Shown: positions 45,126 through 55,180, counted from the first letter of the stretch. The stretch: 64,000 nt of DNA from Sphingomonadaceae bacterium 3R27E2-A (GCA_005503165.1 SCNT01000011.1:1-64000), one strand, 5' to 3'. Numbers and translations are program-made. Notes: a model not told the origin generated them from the letters alone.

Positions 45126-45497
45126 TCAAACCTCGCGGTCGTCGCCCTTGCTGCCGCCGCCCTTGGGGAGCAGCGCGCCGAGCAGCGCACCGATCGCCAC
45201 TGCGCCCGCGACGAGCGCGACCGGCTGTTTCTCGGCGACGTCCTTGAGCTTGGAGTTGGCGCGCTTCGCCTGCGCCTTGCCCTTGGCCAGCGCCTCGCCG
45301 GCGGCGTCGCGGGCGACCGCGGCCTGCTCGGCGCCCTTCGCGGCGAGCTCGCTCGTCGCGGCGCGCGCGCGGCCATAGCCGTCCTGGATGCGCGCCTTCG
45401 CCGCTTCGGCGGTCGCCTTGGCGTTTTCGGCGGTTTTCTGCGCAACTTCACTCACTTTCGCGGTGGTTTCGCGCGCGGTTTCACTGAGCGGCTTCAT
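45126..45497 (-). CDS. Apolipoprotein-like helical protein with C-terminal membrane anchor (DUF883/YqjD-like)
   Basis: 123 residues. Long amphipathic helices with Ala/Lys/Glu periodicity (KVSEVAQKTAENAKATAEAA, GEALAKGKAQAKRAN) end in KQPVALVAGAVAIGALLGAL L, a single hydrophobic anchor. This resembles ElaB/YqjD membrane-anchored stress proteins. The start at 45497 overlaps the end of the upstream gene by 17 bases. It is the last of four adjacent envelope-associated genes. Confidence 0.72.
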   Translation of the reverse strand: MKPLSETARETTAKVSEVAQKTAENAKATAEAAKARIQDGYGRARAATSELAAKGAEQAAVARDAAGEALAKGKAQAKRANSKLKDVAEKQPVALVAGAVAIGALLGALLPKGGGSKGDDREV

Positions 45498-45867
45498 TCT
45501 GGTCCTCCACTTCGTCAATTTCTTCGGCGTCATCGGCTGACCCCGGGCGTATCTTGTCGAGCCCCGCCTCGGCAAGGTCGCGCAGCTTGCGGCCGAGGCG
45601 CGGGGCATGTTCCATGATCGGCTCGCGGAAGAGCCAGGCGAGCCCCGCCGCGGCGGCCAGTGCGATCGGCAAGCGGTTGTTCTCAAATTGTTTCTGGACG
45701 GCGTGCGCCGTGTCGTCGATCTTGGTATCGAGACGATATTTGCCGCGCTTGACCAGCGCCTTGGGCTTGAAGGCGTCGCTGGCGACGCCCAGCTTGCGCC
45801 CGAGTTCGGCGCGCTGGATCATCGCGCGGTGCGCGGCGTTGATCAGGCGGCTGCGGGTGCGCGGCAT
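45481..45867 (-). CDS. Hypothetical membrane-associated protein in the envelope stress cluster
   Basis: 128 residues. A basic N-terminus (MPRTRSRLINAAHRAMIQRA) is followed by DTAHAVQKQFENNRLPIALA, one hydrophobic segment (LPIALAAAAGLAWLF) and an acidic tail (SADDAEEIDEVEDQNE). The architecture resembles DUF3618-type proteins that accompany YqjE-like genes, but the N-terminal motif is not clear. It overlaps the upstream YqjE-like gene by 3 bases and the downstream gene by 17. Confidence 0.65.
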   Translation of the reverse strand: MPRTRSRLINAAHRAMIQRAELGRKLGVASDAFKPKALVKRGKYRLDTKIDDTAHAVQKQFENNRLPIALAAAAGLAWLFREPIMEHAPRLGRKLRDLAEAGLDKIRPGSADDAEEIDEVEDQNEAAQ

Positions 45868-46331
45868 CAGTCGTCTCCCCGCTCGCCGGCCAGGTCGCGG
45901 CGGAACGCCGTGCGGATATCGGCATAGCTGCGTTGCGCGCGCCAGCCCGCAAAACCGGCAATGGCGACCAGCACCGCCACGACGATCAACGTCGCAAGCA
46001 GCGGGCCGACAAGCGGGGAAAGCGCCAGGATCGCCCCGACGGCCAGCGCCAGCAGCGCCACGCCCAGCGCGGTCGCGGCGACCGCTCCCCAGGTCGCGGT
46101 CCACGTCACCCCATGCAGCGCGAGTTCGCCGCGCGCCTCCAGCAGTTCCAGTTCGGCCTTCACCGTCGCCTGCACATTATCGACGACATCGCCGACGATC
46201 TTTTCCAGCGGCACCGGGGGCGGGGTCACGGGACGCCCGTCGGGCGCATAGCCGTGGCTCACGCGGTTGAGCGGACCCCCAATCGATGAGGCGTCGGCGG
46301 GGGCAGGGGTTTCAGGCTGTTCGGGCGGCAT
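45867..46331 (-). CDS. YqjE-like phage-holin superfamily III membrane protein
   Basis: 154 residues. LEKIVGDVVDNVQATVKAEL ELLEARGELALHG is the N-terminal amphipathic helix of this family, followed by two membrane segments (AATALGVALLALAVGAILAL and LLATLIVVAVLVAIAGFAGW). The name reflects homology, not lysis function; YqjE-like proteins are housekeeping envelope proteins of unknown role. It is preceded by a proline-rich N-terminal tail. Confidence 0.82.
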   Translation of the reverse strand: MPPEQPETPAPADASSIGGPLNRVSHGYAPDGRPVTPPPVPLEKIVGDVVDNVQATVKAELELLEARGELALHGVTWTATWGAVAATALGVALLALAVGAILALSPLVGPLLATLIVVAVLVAIAGFAGWRAQRSYADIRTAFRRDLAGERGDD

Positions 46332-46346
46332 CTCGCTGGATCGGGA

Positions 46347-46883
46347 TCAGTCGCTGCTCGAGCCCTTGAGCATCCGGGCGAGCACGAAGCCGATCACCGC
46401 GGCCGCGCCGACCGAGATCGCCGGGTTCTTCTTGACCATATCCTTGGTCGCCGCGGCGAGTTCGTCGAGATCCTTCTTGTCGAGCGACGTGGCGAGGCCG
46501 GCGACGGTCGAGGCGGCGGAGCGGGCATAGTCGCCGTACTGCTTGCCGAACTTGCTGTCGACGGTGCCCGCGCTGTCCTCGAGCATCTTGGCGAGGCTGC
46601 CGACCGCTTCGGCGGCCTTGTCCTTGCCCTTCGTCGCGGCGTCGCGGGCCCGGGCCTTGGCTTCGCCGGCGAGGTTGCTGGCGTCGGCCTTCAGCGCCGC
46701 GGCCTTCTTCGAGGCTTCGCTCTTGATCGTCGCGCCGGTGGCGGCGAACTGGTCGCGGATCGGGGTTTCCTTGGCGGCTTTCGCGCTCGCTGGCTTGCGC
46801 GCGGGGGCAGCCTTGGTCGCCGCGGGCTTGGCGGGCGCTTTGGGCGTGGCTTTCGGGGTGGCGGGCGTAGCGGCTTTAGCCAT
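46347..46883 (-). CDS. Lys/Ala-rich helical protein with C-terminal membrane segment
   Basis: 178 residues from ATG 46883. The first 50 are a Pro/Ala/Lys tract (KATPKAPAKPAATKAAPARK) like histone-type tails. The centre is helical (KKAAALKADASNLAGEAKAR ARDAATKGKDKAAEAVGSL). The C-terminus has DLDELAAATKDMVKKNPAIS and one hydrophobic anchor (VGAAAVIGFVLARML). It heads the four-gene leftward envelope cluster. It resembles the nutrient-deprivation-induced proteins of alphaproteobacteria; this similarity is from memory. Confidence 0.7.
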   Translation of the reverse strand: MAKAATPATPKATPKAPAKPAATKAAPARKPASAKAAKETPIRDQFAATGATIKSEASKKAAALKADASNLAGEAKARARDAATKGKDKAAEAVGSLAKMLEDSAGTVDSKFGKQYGDYARSAASTVAGLATSLDKKDLDELAAATKDMVKKNPAISVGAAAVIGFVLARMLKGSSSD

Positions 46884-47043
46884 GGTTCGTCCTCTTTCTC
46901 TTTTCCGGACGCGTCCTTGCGGGCCGCGCCTGTCCCTGTCTCTGCGATAATATAGCAACACAGCGTGAATGGTTCCATAGGCCCACAAAATTCCCCCATA
47001 AATAGCAATGCGAGCGGTTGCACTAGCGGCAGGTCGCCGATAA

Positions 47044-48372
<1,329 letters not shown>

Positions 48373-48395
48373 GCGCCGACGGGTGGGATGATCTC

Positions 48396-48797
48396 GTGGG
48401 CGGCGTTAACCTCTACTGTGGTTCTTTTGCTGGCGCCGATAAATCCGGCTCGGCGTTCGAGGCCGTATTCGGTGAACTCGCTGTACTCTCGTCCCCGGAC
48501 ATTAGGGAGGTGGTCAATCAGCTGATGTCGGAGCTCGAGGTCGCTCGAGATTACCTCCTGATTGCCCCGGATGACGCACGATTGCTCCTGCCTGCATTGC
48601 GCAAGCAGGCGGAAATTCTCTGGGTGAAGGCGTCTGCCGAAACGGCGCTTGCACAGATGGTCGTCGACGAGGAATCGGCTGGCCGCCGCCTCGACCCGTC
48701 CGAAAGCCTAGGCTGGAAGCTCTATTGCATCGACGACCTGATTGCAGCTTGCGAGACGTCTGCTGCCGAAGGTGAGCCCATAGCGTTGGTCTGGTAG
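48396..48797 (+). CDS. Hypothetical protein inserted between eno and the S9 peptidase gene
   Basis: 133 residues from GTG 48396. Helical and acidic (DIREVVNQLMSELEVARDYL, LLPALRKQAEILWVKASAET), with no signal or membrane segment. Codon use is less GC-biased than in eno. It interrupts the otherwise common eno-ftsB-pdhA synteny, which suggests acquisition. The family is not recognised. The start is uncertain because no strong ribosome site precedes it. Confidence 0.5.
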   Translation: MGGVNLYCGSFAGADKSGSAFEAVFGELAVLSSPDIREVVNQLMSELEVARDYLLIAPDDARLLLPALRKQAEILWVKASAETALAQMVVDEESAGRRLDPSESLGWKLYCIDDLIAACETSAAEGEPIALVW

Positions 48798-48816
48798 CTT
48801 TCGGAGAGGTTCGCCC

Positions 48817-50748
48817 TCACTCCCCCTTCAGATATTTATCGAACCATCCGATCGTCCGGCGCAGCGAGTCCAGCTGGTTTTCGCGCTTCTGGAAGCCATG
48901 GCCTTCGCCGGGGTAGTAGATCGTTTCGACGACATTGCCCTTGGCTTTCAGGATGTCGTGGACTTCCTGCGCCTGACCGCGGGGGACGCGGATGTCGTTT
49001 TCGCCCTGGATGGTGAGCAAAGGCGCCTTGGCGGCCTTGATATAGGTCAGCGGCGAGGAGGCGTCGTAGACCGCGCCGTCGGCCTCCGGCGTGCCGAGCA
49101 GCGTGCGCTGATAGGCTTTGAGAAGCTCGTCCTGGTCGCGGTACATGGTGCGCCAGTTGATGATGCCGAACCATTGCACCGCGGCGGCGAATTCGTCGGG
49201 GGTGCGGCCGATCGCCATCAGCGACATGAAGCCGCCGTACGAGCCGCCGAAGATGCCGACCTTCTTCGCGTCGACATAGCCCGACTGGACGAGGAAGCTC
49301 TTGGCCGCGACGGTGTCCTTGAGGTCGCCGCCGCCCAGATCCTTGAAATTCGCCTCCTGGAACGCCTTGCCATAGCCGGTCGAGCCGCGGAAATTGGGCT
49401 GGATCACGACATAGCCGCGCGTCGCAAACGCCGTCGCATAGCGCGAGAAGCCGTCCTGCGCCTGGCCGGTCGGGCCGCCGTGCGGGATGACGATCGCGGG
49501 GTTGCTGCCGTCACGCTTCAGGTTGAAGGGCATGGTGACGACCGCGCTGATCGGCGTGCCGTCGAAGCTCTTGTAGGTCACGATCTGCGACTTGGGCAGC
49601 AGCGCCGGGGTCAGGCTGGCCATCGCGAGCGGCACGATGAGGACGGCCTTGTTCGCCGCCAGGTCATAGGCATAGAGCATCGTCGGCGAGTCCGCGCCGC
49701 TGCGCGTCACGAACATCTTGCTCCCGTCGGGCGAGATCGCGGCGAGGCCGGGGATCGACGCGCGGCCGGGATCGAGCGCCAGGTCAGTCTTCGTCATGGT
49801 CGCGAGGTCGACGCGCGCCAGCGTCGAGCGCCCGTCGTTGTTGGTGCGCACGAACATCGCCTTGCCGTCGGGGGTGACGATGTCGCTCGTCTCCTCCCAC
49901 GGCGTGTTCGGCAGCCACGCCCATTTCTTCGTTGCGATAGTATAGGCGCCGGCGTGCGGCTGGCCGGTGCCTTCGTCGGTGGTCACCGCGAGCACCCCGC
50001 CGTCGGGGGTCGCGCCGCTCGCGGCATAGATTGTCTTCGCCTTGCCGAGCAGCATTGTCGCGGCGCCGCTCTGGACGTCGACCTTCCACACCTCGCTGAC
50101 CGAGCTGTCGACGAGGCTGCGGTTGGCGATGATCGCCTTGCCGCCGTCGATCCACGCCGCGGGCGCCCAGCTGTACGCCGGGTCCTTTTCGGCGGTGAGG
50201 TTCCGCACCTTGCCGCTGGCGTCCATCACCGCGAGGTTGCTCTGCCCCTCGCTCTTGAGCTTGGTCGACAGCGCGACGAGGCCGCCCGCGGGTCCCGCGA
50301 GCAGCCCGCTCTCGCTGCGCTCGGGGGTGTCCGTCAGATTCTCGGGCGAGCCGCCCGCGACCGGGACGCGGTAGACGTCATAATATTCGTTCCCGCCGGC
50401 ATCCTGCGTGAAATAGAGCCACGCGCCGTCGCGCGACGTCGCAAGCCCCGATTGGGCCTCGTCCGACTGGGTGAGCTGCACCGGCCAGCTGCCGCCCGCG
50501 TCCATGCGCCAGATGTTGACGCGGCCGGTGAGGTCGGTGGCGATGAAGATCGTCTTGCCGTCGGCGCTCCACACGGCGTCGTAGAGCGAGCGCGTCACGC
50601 CGATGTCGTCGAGCGGCACCGGGCGTGCCGCGGGGTTGGCGGGCGAGACGATCGTCTTCGGATCGGTGATCGGCCGCACGGGCGTCGCGACCTGCGCGAG
50701 GACGGGTGCGGCGGTGGCGAGCAGAAGGGCGGTGAGAATCGGGCGCAT
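48817..50748 (-). CDS. S9-family prolyl oligopeptidase-like serine peptidase
   Basis: 643 residues with a signal peptide (MRPILTALLLATAAPVLAQ). The N-terminal 350 residues form a WD/beta-propeller (WSADGKTIFIATDLTGRVNI, TSRDGAWLYFTQD). The C-terminal alpha/beta-hydrolase has the serine elbow GIFGGSYGGFMSLMAIG, an Asp in GENDIRVPRGQAQE and a His in YPGEGHGFQKREN. It is a periplasmic dipeptidyl or acylaminoacyl peptidase of unknown substrate, divergent from ftsB. Confidence 0.93.
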   Translation of the reverse strand: MRPILTALLLATAAPVLAQVATPVRPITDPKTIVSPANPAARPVPLDDIGVTRSLYDAVWSADGKTIFIATDLTGRVNIWRMDAGGSWPVQLTQSDEAQSGLATSRDGAWLYFTQDAGGNEYYDVYRVPVAGGSPENLTDTPERSESGLLAGPAGGLVALSTKLKSEGQSNLAVMDASGKVRNLTAEKDPAYSWAPAAWIDGGKAIIANRSLVDSSVSEVWKVDVQSGAATMLLGKAKTIYAASGATPDGGVLAVTTDEGTGQPHAGAYTIATKKWAWLPNTPWEETSDIVTPDGKAMFVRTNNDGRSTLARVDLATMTKTDLALDPGRASIPGLAAISPDGSKMFVTRSGADSPTMLYAYDLAANKAVLIVPLAMASLTPALLPKSQIVTYKSFDGTPISAVVTMPFNLKRDGSNPAIVIPHGGPTGQAQDGFSRYATAFATRGYVVIQPNFRGSTGYGKAFQEANFKDLGGGDLKDTVAAKSFLVQSGYVDAKKVGIFGGSYGGFMSLMAIGRTPDEFAAAVQWFGIINWRTMYRDQDELLKAYQRTLLGTPEADGAVYDASSPLTYIKAAKAPLLTIQGENDIRVPRGQAQEVHDILKAKGNVVETIYYPGEGHGFQKRENQLDSLRRTIGWFDKYLKGE

Positions 50749-50844
50749 CGGTGAATTCCCCTGTCAGGTCCGATGCACAGACTATCGTGTGGAAAAGCAA
50801 AGTATAGGCGCTTGACCCTGCGAATCACTTGTGATTCAAGGGCC

Positions 50845-51183
50845 ATGATGACGCAGCGCCACAAAGTACGGAAATCGGTGAACCGGGCCATCGGCCCCAC
50901 CATCGCCGTTCTCGCGGTGCTGGCGATGATCGGTTACGCGATCTTCGGGCCGACCGGCCTCTACGCCTGGGGCGATTACAGCCAGTCGGTCGAAAAGAAG
51001 CGCGTCGTGCTGGCCGAACTCACCAAGAAGCAGAACGAGCTCAAGAACCGCGTCAACCTGCTCGACCGGCGCCGCGTCGATCCCGACCTTGCGGACGAAT
51101 ATGTGCGCGAGAAGCTGGGCGTGATGCACCCCGACGAGGTTGCGATCCCGATGCCGCCCGAAGGCGAAACGCCCGCGCGCTGA
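50845..51183 (+). CDS. ftsB: Septum formation initiator FtsB/DivIC
   Basis: 112 residues. A short cytoplasmic N-terminus is followed by one membrane segment (PTIAVLAVLAMIGYAIF) and a periplasmic coiled coil (QSVEKKRVVLAELTKKQNEL). The segment DPDLADEYVREKLGVMHPDE is the FtsB/DivIC signature. It forms the FtsQBL divisome complex. The start MMTQRH (50845 or 50848) is chosen because upstream codons lack similarity. It is upstream of pdhA, as is usual in alphaproteobacteria. Confidence 0.93.
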   Translation: MMTQRHKVRKSVNRAIGPTIAVLAVLAMIGYAIFGPTGLYAWGDYSQSVEKKRVVLAELTKKQNELKNRVNLLDRRRVDPDLADEYVREKLGVMHPDEVAIPMPPEGETPAR

Positions 51184-51245
51184 ACCGCGCTTTTGCATCT
51201 TTGCTGCATACGTAATGCTGCGCCCCCGCGCGGCCCAAGCGGGCG

Positions 51246-51274
51246 TTGCCAAGCATGGCTGGGCAGTCCTATAG
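51246..51274 (+). promoter_or_regulatory. Sigma-70 promoter of the pdhAB operon
   Basis: TTGCCA at 51246-51251 and CTATAG at 51269-51274 have exactly 17 bases between them. The start codon is 39 bases beyond the -10, and AAAGGA lies before the TTG start. Confidence 0.6.
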
Positions 51275-51313
51275 GGGGCGCTGCCGTAACGGCTAACCCA
51301 AAAGGAACCCGCC

Positions 51314-52384
51314 TTGGCCAAAGCACCCGCGCGTAAGACTGCCGCGCCGAAAAAAGTCGCTTCCACCCCGGCGCCCACCGCCAACCGCGAAAAGCCGCGC
51401 GACCCCGCGCCCTATGACGCGACGCCGGAGGAGCTCGAGAAATTCTATCGCGAGATGCTGCTCATCCGCCGCTTCGAGGAGAAGGCGGGGCAGCTCTACG
51501 GCCTCGGGCTGATCGGGGGTTTCTGCCACCTTTATATCGGCCAGGAGGCCGTCGCCGTGGGCCTGCAGTCGGCGCTCGACGGCGACAAGGACAGCGTGAT
51601 CACCGGCTACCGCGACCATGGCCATATGCTCGCCTACGGCATCGATCCCAAGGTCATCATGGCCGAACTCACCGGCCGCGCCGCCGGCATATCGCGCGGC
51701 AAGGGCGGCTCGATGCACATGTTCAGCGTCGAGCATAAATTCTACGGCGGCCACGGCATCGTCGGGGCGCAGGTGTCGCTGGGCACGGGCCTCGCCTTCG
51801 CGCATAAATATCGCGGCGACGGCGGCGTCGCCATGGCCTATTTCGGCGATGGCGCCGCGAACCAGGGCCAGGTCTACGAGAGCTTCAACATGGCCGAGCT
51901 CTGGAAGCTGCCGATCATCTTCGTGATCGAGAACAACCAATATGCCATGGGCACCTCGGTCAACCGCAGTAGCGCCGAGGACCAGCTCTATCGCCGCGGC
52001 GAGAGCTTCCGCATCCCGGGCATGCAGGTCGACGGCATGGACGTGCTCGCGGTGCGCGGCGCGGCCGAGGCGGCGCTCGAATGGGTGCGCGCGGGCAAGG
52101 GGCCGGTGCTGATGGAGCTCAAGACCTATCGCTACCGCGGCCACTCGATGTCCGACCCCGCCAAATATCGCAGCCGCGAGGAGGTGCAGGCGGTGCGCGA
52201 CAAGTCGGACGCGATCGAGCATCTCAAGAAGCTGATGTCCGATGCGGGCATCGGCGAGGAGACGTTCAAGGAGATCGACAAGGAGATCCGCCAGATCGTC
52301 AGCGACGCGGCCGACTTCGCCGAAAGCGCGCCCGAACCCGAACTTCACGAACTCTATACCGACGTGCTGGTGGAGCAATATTGA
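51314..52384 (+). CDS. pdhA: Pyruvate dehydrogenase E1 component, alpha subunit
   Basis: 356 residues from TTG 51314, preceded by AAAGGA at a suitable distance; the residues after it ([20 protein letters not shown]) form a Lys/Ala/Pro tail common in alphaproteobacterial Pdh[21 protein letters not shown] and the TPP motif [20 protein letters not shown] ... [14 protein letters not shown] are intact. With PdhB it decarboxylates pyruvate and passes the acetyl group to lipoyl domains. Confidence 0.97.
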   Translation: MAKAPARKTAAPKKVASTPAPTANREKPRDPAPYDATPEELEKFYREMLLIRRFEEKAGQLYGLGLIGGFCHLYIGQEAVAVGLQSALDGDKDSVITGYRDHGHMLAYGIDPKVIMAELTGRAAGISRGKGGSMHMFSVEHKFYGGHGIVGAQVSLGTGLAFAHKYRGDGGVAMAYFGDGAANQGQVYESFNMAELWKLPIIFVIENNQYAMGTSVNRSSAEDQLYRRGESFRIPGMQVDGMDVLAVRGAAEAALEWVRAGKGPVLMELKTYRYRGHSMSDPAKYRSREEVQAVRDKSDAIEHLKKLMSDAGIGEETFKEIDKEIRQIVSDAADFAESAPEPELHELYTDVLVEQY

Positions 52385-52385
52385 G

Positions 52386-53786
52386 ATGGCCATCGAACTG
52401 AAGATGCCGGCGCTGTCGCCGACGATGGAAGAGGGCACGCTCGCCAAGTGGCTGGTCAAGGAAGGCGACACGGTGAAGTCGGGCGACATCCTGGCCGAGA
52501 TCGAGACCGACAAGGCGACGATGGAATATGAAGCCATCGACGAGGGCACGATCGGCCAGATCCTCGTCGCCGAGGGCACCGACAATGTGAAGGTCGGCAC
52601 CGTGATCGCGACGATCGCGGGTGACGGTGAGGAAGCGTCCTCTTCCCCCGTTCGGGCTGAGCCTGTCGAAGCCCCGTCCTTGCCTTCGACGCCGCCGGAC
52701 GAAAAGAACGGCCCTTCGACAAGCTCAGGGCAAACGGAAGAAAAGGCCGAAAAGCCCGCCGCGACCGAACGCGCCTCCGACCCCGCAATCCCCGAGGGCA
52801 CCGCGATGGTCAAGCTCACCGTCCGCGAAGCCTTGCGCGACGCGATGGCGGAAGAGATGCGGAAGGACGACCGCGTCTTCGTGATGGGCGAGGAAGTCGC
52901 CGAATATCAGGGCGCGTACAAGGTGACGCAGGGGCTGCTCCAGGAATTCGGTCCGCAGCGCGTCGTCGACACCCCGATCACCGAATATGGCTTCGCGGGG
53001 CTCGGCTCGGGCGCGGCGATGGGCGGGCTCAAGCCGGTCATCGAATTCATGACCTTCAACTTCGCGATGCAGGCGATCGACCACATCATCAACTCGGCGG
53101 CCAAGACCAATTATATGTCGGGCGGCCAGATGCGCTGCCCGATCGTGTTCCGCGGCCCCAATGGCGCGGCCTCGCGCGTCGCCGCGCAGCACAGCCAGAA
53201 TTACGCGCCCTGGTACGCCAGCGTCCCCGGGCTGATCGTGATCTCGCCCTATGACGCGGCGGATGCCAAGGGGCTGATGAAGGCCGCGATCCGCAGCGAG
53301 GATCCCGTCGTCTTCCTCGAGAACGAGCTGCTCTACGGCCGCAGCTTCGAAGTGCCCGACGTCGAGGATTTCGTCCTGCCGATCGGCAAGGCGCGGATCA
53401 TGCGCGCCGGCAGCGACGTCACCATCGTCAGCTATTCGATCGGCGTCGGGCTCGCGCTCGAAGCCGCCGATGCGCTGGCGGCCGAGGGCATCGACGCCGA
53501 GGTGATCGACCTCCGCACGCTGCGACCGCTCGACACGGTCACCGTACTCGCGAGCCTGAAGAAGACCAATCGCCTCGTCGTGGTCGAGGAAGGCTGGCCG
53601 GTCTGCTCGATCGCCAGCGAACTCGCGATGGTCGCGATGGAGCAGGGCTTCGACGACCTCGACGCGCCGGTGATGCGCGTGTGCAACGAGGATGTGCCGC
53701 TGCCCTATGCCGCCAATCTGGAAAAGGCGGCGCTGGTCGACGCGCCGCGCGTGATCGCGGCGGTGAAAGCGGTTTGCAATAGGTAG
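52386..53786 (+). CDS. pdhB: Pyruvate dehydrogenase E1 component, beta subunit with N-terminal lipoyl domain
   Basis: 466 residues. Residues 1-80 are a lipoyl domain with the lipoylated Lys in [16 protein letters not shown]. Residues 81-135 are a linker that includes an in-frame palindromic repeat (encoded residues 88-117, reading [10 protein letters not shown] and [11 protein letters not shown]). The E1-beta catalytic body follows ([40 protein letters not shown]). The lipoyl-E1beta fusion is typical of alphaproteobacteria; the linker repeat is not. It starts one base after the pdhA stop. Confidence 0.97.
   Translation: MAIELKMPALSPTMEEGTLAKWLVKEGDTVKSGDILAEIETDKATMEYEAIDEGTIGQILVAEGTDNVKVGTVIATIAGDGEEASSSPVRAEPVEAPSLPSTPPDEKNGPSTSSGQTEEKAEKPAATERASDPAIPEGTAMVKLTVREALRDAMAEEMRKDDRVFVMGEEVAEYQGAYKVTQGLLQEFGPQRVVDTPITEYGFAGLGSGAAMGGLKPVIEFMTFNFAMQAIDHIINSAAKTNYMSGGQMRCPIVFRGPNGAASRVAAQHSQNYAPWYASVPGLIVISPYDAADAKGLMKAAIRSEDPVVFLENELLYGRSFEVPDVEDFVLPIGKARIMRAGSDVTIVSYSIGVGLALEAADALAAEGIDAEVIDLRTLRPLDTVTVLASLKKTNRLVVVEEGWPVCSIASELAMVAMEQGFDDLDAPVMRVCNEDVPLPYAANLEKAALVDAPRVIAAVKAVCNR
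52648..52737. repeat. Palindromic REP unit inside the pdhB coding sequence
   Basis: The left arm CCGTTCGGGCTGAGCCTGTC GAAG pairs with the right arm CTTCGACAAGCTCAGGGCAA ACGG at 20 of 24 positions. This is the common sphingomonad unit built on CTGAGC-TTGTCGAAG. Its span is a multiple of three (90 bases), it contains no stop in the pdhB frame, and it falls between the lipoyl and catalytic domains. Confidence 0.85.
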
Positions 53787-53813
53787 GTGTTGAACCCACG
53801 ATACGGCCTGTGT

Positions 53814-53932
53814 CTCCCCTCCCGCAGGCGGGAGGGGTTGGGGGTGGGCAGCAACGTTGCAGTGGCCCACCCCGCTGCGACTAGGGCGCAAGCGCCCAAG
53901 TCTCGCTGCCCCTCCCGCCTGCGGGAGGGGGC
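53814..53932. repeat. Palindromic repeat, CCCCTCCCGCAGGCGGGAGGGG family
   Basis: Each end is itself a perfect palindrome (CCCTCCCGCAGGCGGGAGGG and CCCTCCCGCCTGCGGGAGGG), and the ends also pair with each other. Inner GGGTGGGC faces GCCCACCC. It lies between the convergent pdhB and TadE-like genes and may double as a bidirectional terminator. Confidence 0.82.
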
Positions 53933-53951
53933 CAGCTTTTGCCTCAACCCC

Positions 53952-54587
53952 TCAACACGCCGCTACTTTCGCCTCGGGCTCGGGATTGTAGATCTGCGAC
54001 AGGTCGCGATCGTCGCGGACGAGGAAGGACGAGGTGTAGCGGATTTCCTTCGGCCCCATCCAGCTGCCATAGGCGAGCGGCTGGTAGTCATAGGCGATTT
54101 CGACGAACATCACCGCCGTACCGCGCGGGGCTTTCACGCGCTGGCCGTCCTCGCCCATGCCGGTGAAATGCGTGCCCGTCTTGCCTATGCCTTCCAAGCC
54201 ATAGCTCGACGGGAAATCCTTGTGCCCGGCGCAGCGCTGCCAGTGGATCCACTGCCCGCCCTCGGCATTCTGCTCGAGGCTGGACAGGATCACACGTCCG
54301 TCCTGTTCGAGCGCCAGGCTCTTGTGGCGTTCGAGCAGCGATTGCAGCAGTTCGTTGACGTCGGCTTCGCGCATCTGCGGCATCGCGGCGCCCGTGTCGA
54401 TGCTGACGCGGGACGCGGCGTCGGCGAGCGTCGAGGCGGCCTGGCTGACGCGCATATGCGCGAGCGCGAGATTGGTGAGCTCGATCCCGCCCACGCCTAG
54501 GAACAGCACCGTCGGCAGCAGGATCGCGGTCTCGATGACGGCGCCGGCGCGCGTGGTGCGCGCGAAGGTCCGCAGGCGGCTCAGCAT
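53952..54587 (-). CDS. TadE-like pseudopilin-family protein
   Basis: 211 residues. The N-terminus MLSRLRTFARTTRAGAVIET AILLPTVLFLGVGGIEL is the TadE signature: a basic stretch, a Gly-Ala cleavage-like site, Glu five residues later and a hydrophobic helix. The periplasmic remainder is not recognised (DKWIHWQ-like region WIHWQRCAGHKDF, two Cys). It is the last of three co-directional overlapping Tad-type genes. No tad ATPase or secretin genes are in view. Confidence 0.82.
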   Translation of the reverse strand: MLSRLRTFARTTRAGAVIETAILLPTVLFLGVGGIELTNLALAHMRVSQAASTLADAASRVSIDTGAAMPQMREADVNELLQSLLERHKSLALEQDGRVILSSLEQNAEGGQWIHWQRCAGHKDFPSSYGLEGIGKTGTHFTGMGEDGQRVKAPRGTAVMFVEIAYDYQPLAYGSWMGPKEIRYTSSFLVRDDRDLSQIYNPEPEAKVAAC

Positions 54588-55180
54588 ATCGATTCCGCAC
54601 CGCCTTCGCCGTCGCTGTACGGCTGGTTGCGCAGCAGCGTGCTCGCCGAGATTCTTTTTACCTGCGGCTGGCCGAGCATCCGCCACAGCGGGAAGATGCG
54701 GACGAAATCGACGCTGGCGGTGAATTCGACCACCTGATTCGCACGGCCATTGCCGTCGACCGACGGGTCGGCGTCCCACCGCCCGTTGCCGTTGCTGTCG
54801 AAGAAACATTCGCCGTCGTCGAAGCGGCCGTTGCCGTCGGCGTCGGTGAATCGCTCGGGCGTGCGGACATTGGCATAGCCCGCATAGGCGCGGCGTTCGA
54901 TGTGCACGTTGATGCCGCGGTAAACATTGCTCGCCTGCGCTTGCACCGCCGCGTCGAGCGCGTCCTGATTGTTCGCAAAGGCCTGAAGCGTCGCCGACCG
55001 GCCTGCCTCCTCGACGATCCCGGACAGCGTCGCCTTCATATAATATTGCCAGGCGAGGTCGAAGATGCCCATCGTCGCGAGCAGGAAGAGCGGCGCCATG
55101 AAGGCGAATTCGACCGCCGCGACGCCGCGCCGGTCGCGCGCGATGCGCCGTAGTGCGGAGCGAGGGCCGCGCCACCTCAT
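54581..55180 (-). CDS. TadE-like protein with EF-hand/dockerin-like calcium loops
   Basis: 199 residues. The TadE N-terminus is IARDRRGVAAVEFAFMAPLF LLATMG. Around residues 105-140 are calcium-loop sequences: DADGNGRFDDGE fits an EF-hand loop (acidic or Asn at 1, 3, 5, Gly at 6, Glu at 12), followed by DSNGNGRWDADP and SVDGNGR. These loops are unusual for TadE. It overlaps the upstream gene by 4 bases and the downstream gene by 7. A calcium-dependent minor pilin or surface role is inferred. Confidence 0.8.
   Translation of the reverse strand: MRWRGPRSALRRIARDRRGVAAVEFAFMAPLFLLATMGIFDLAWQYYMKATLSGIVEEAGRSATLQAFANNQDALDAAVQAQASNVYRGINVHIERRAYAGYANVRTPERFTDADGNGRFDDGECFFDSNGNGRWDADPSVDGNGRANQVVEFTASVDFVRIFPLWRMLGQPQVKRISASTLLRNQPYSDGEGGAESIC

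Noticed and set aside
45867-46331. A phage holin gene indicating a prophage
   Set aside because: The holin superfamily III match is of the YqjE housekeeping type, with similar envelope genes on both sides and no phage genes near.
52600-52760. Frameshift or assembly error in pdhB at the palindrome
   Set aside because: The frame stays open across the unit, its length is divisible by three, and both flanking domains are intact.
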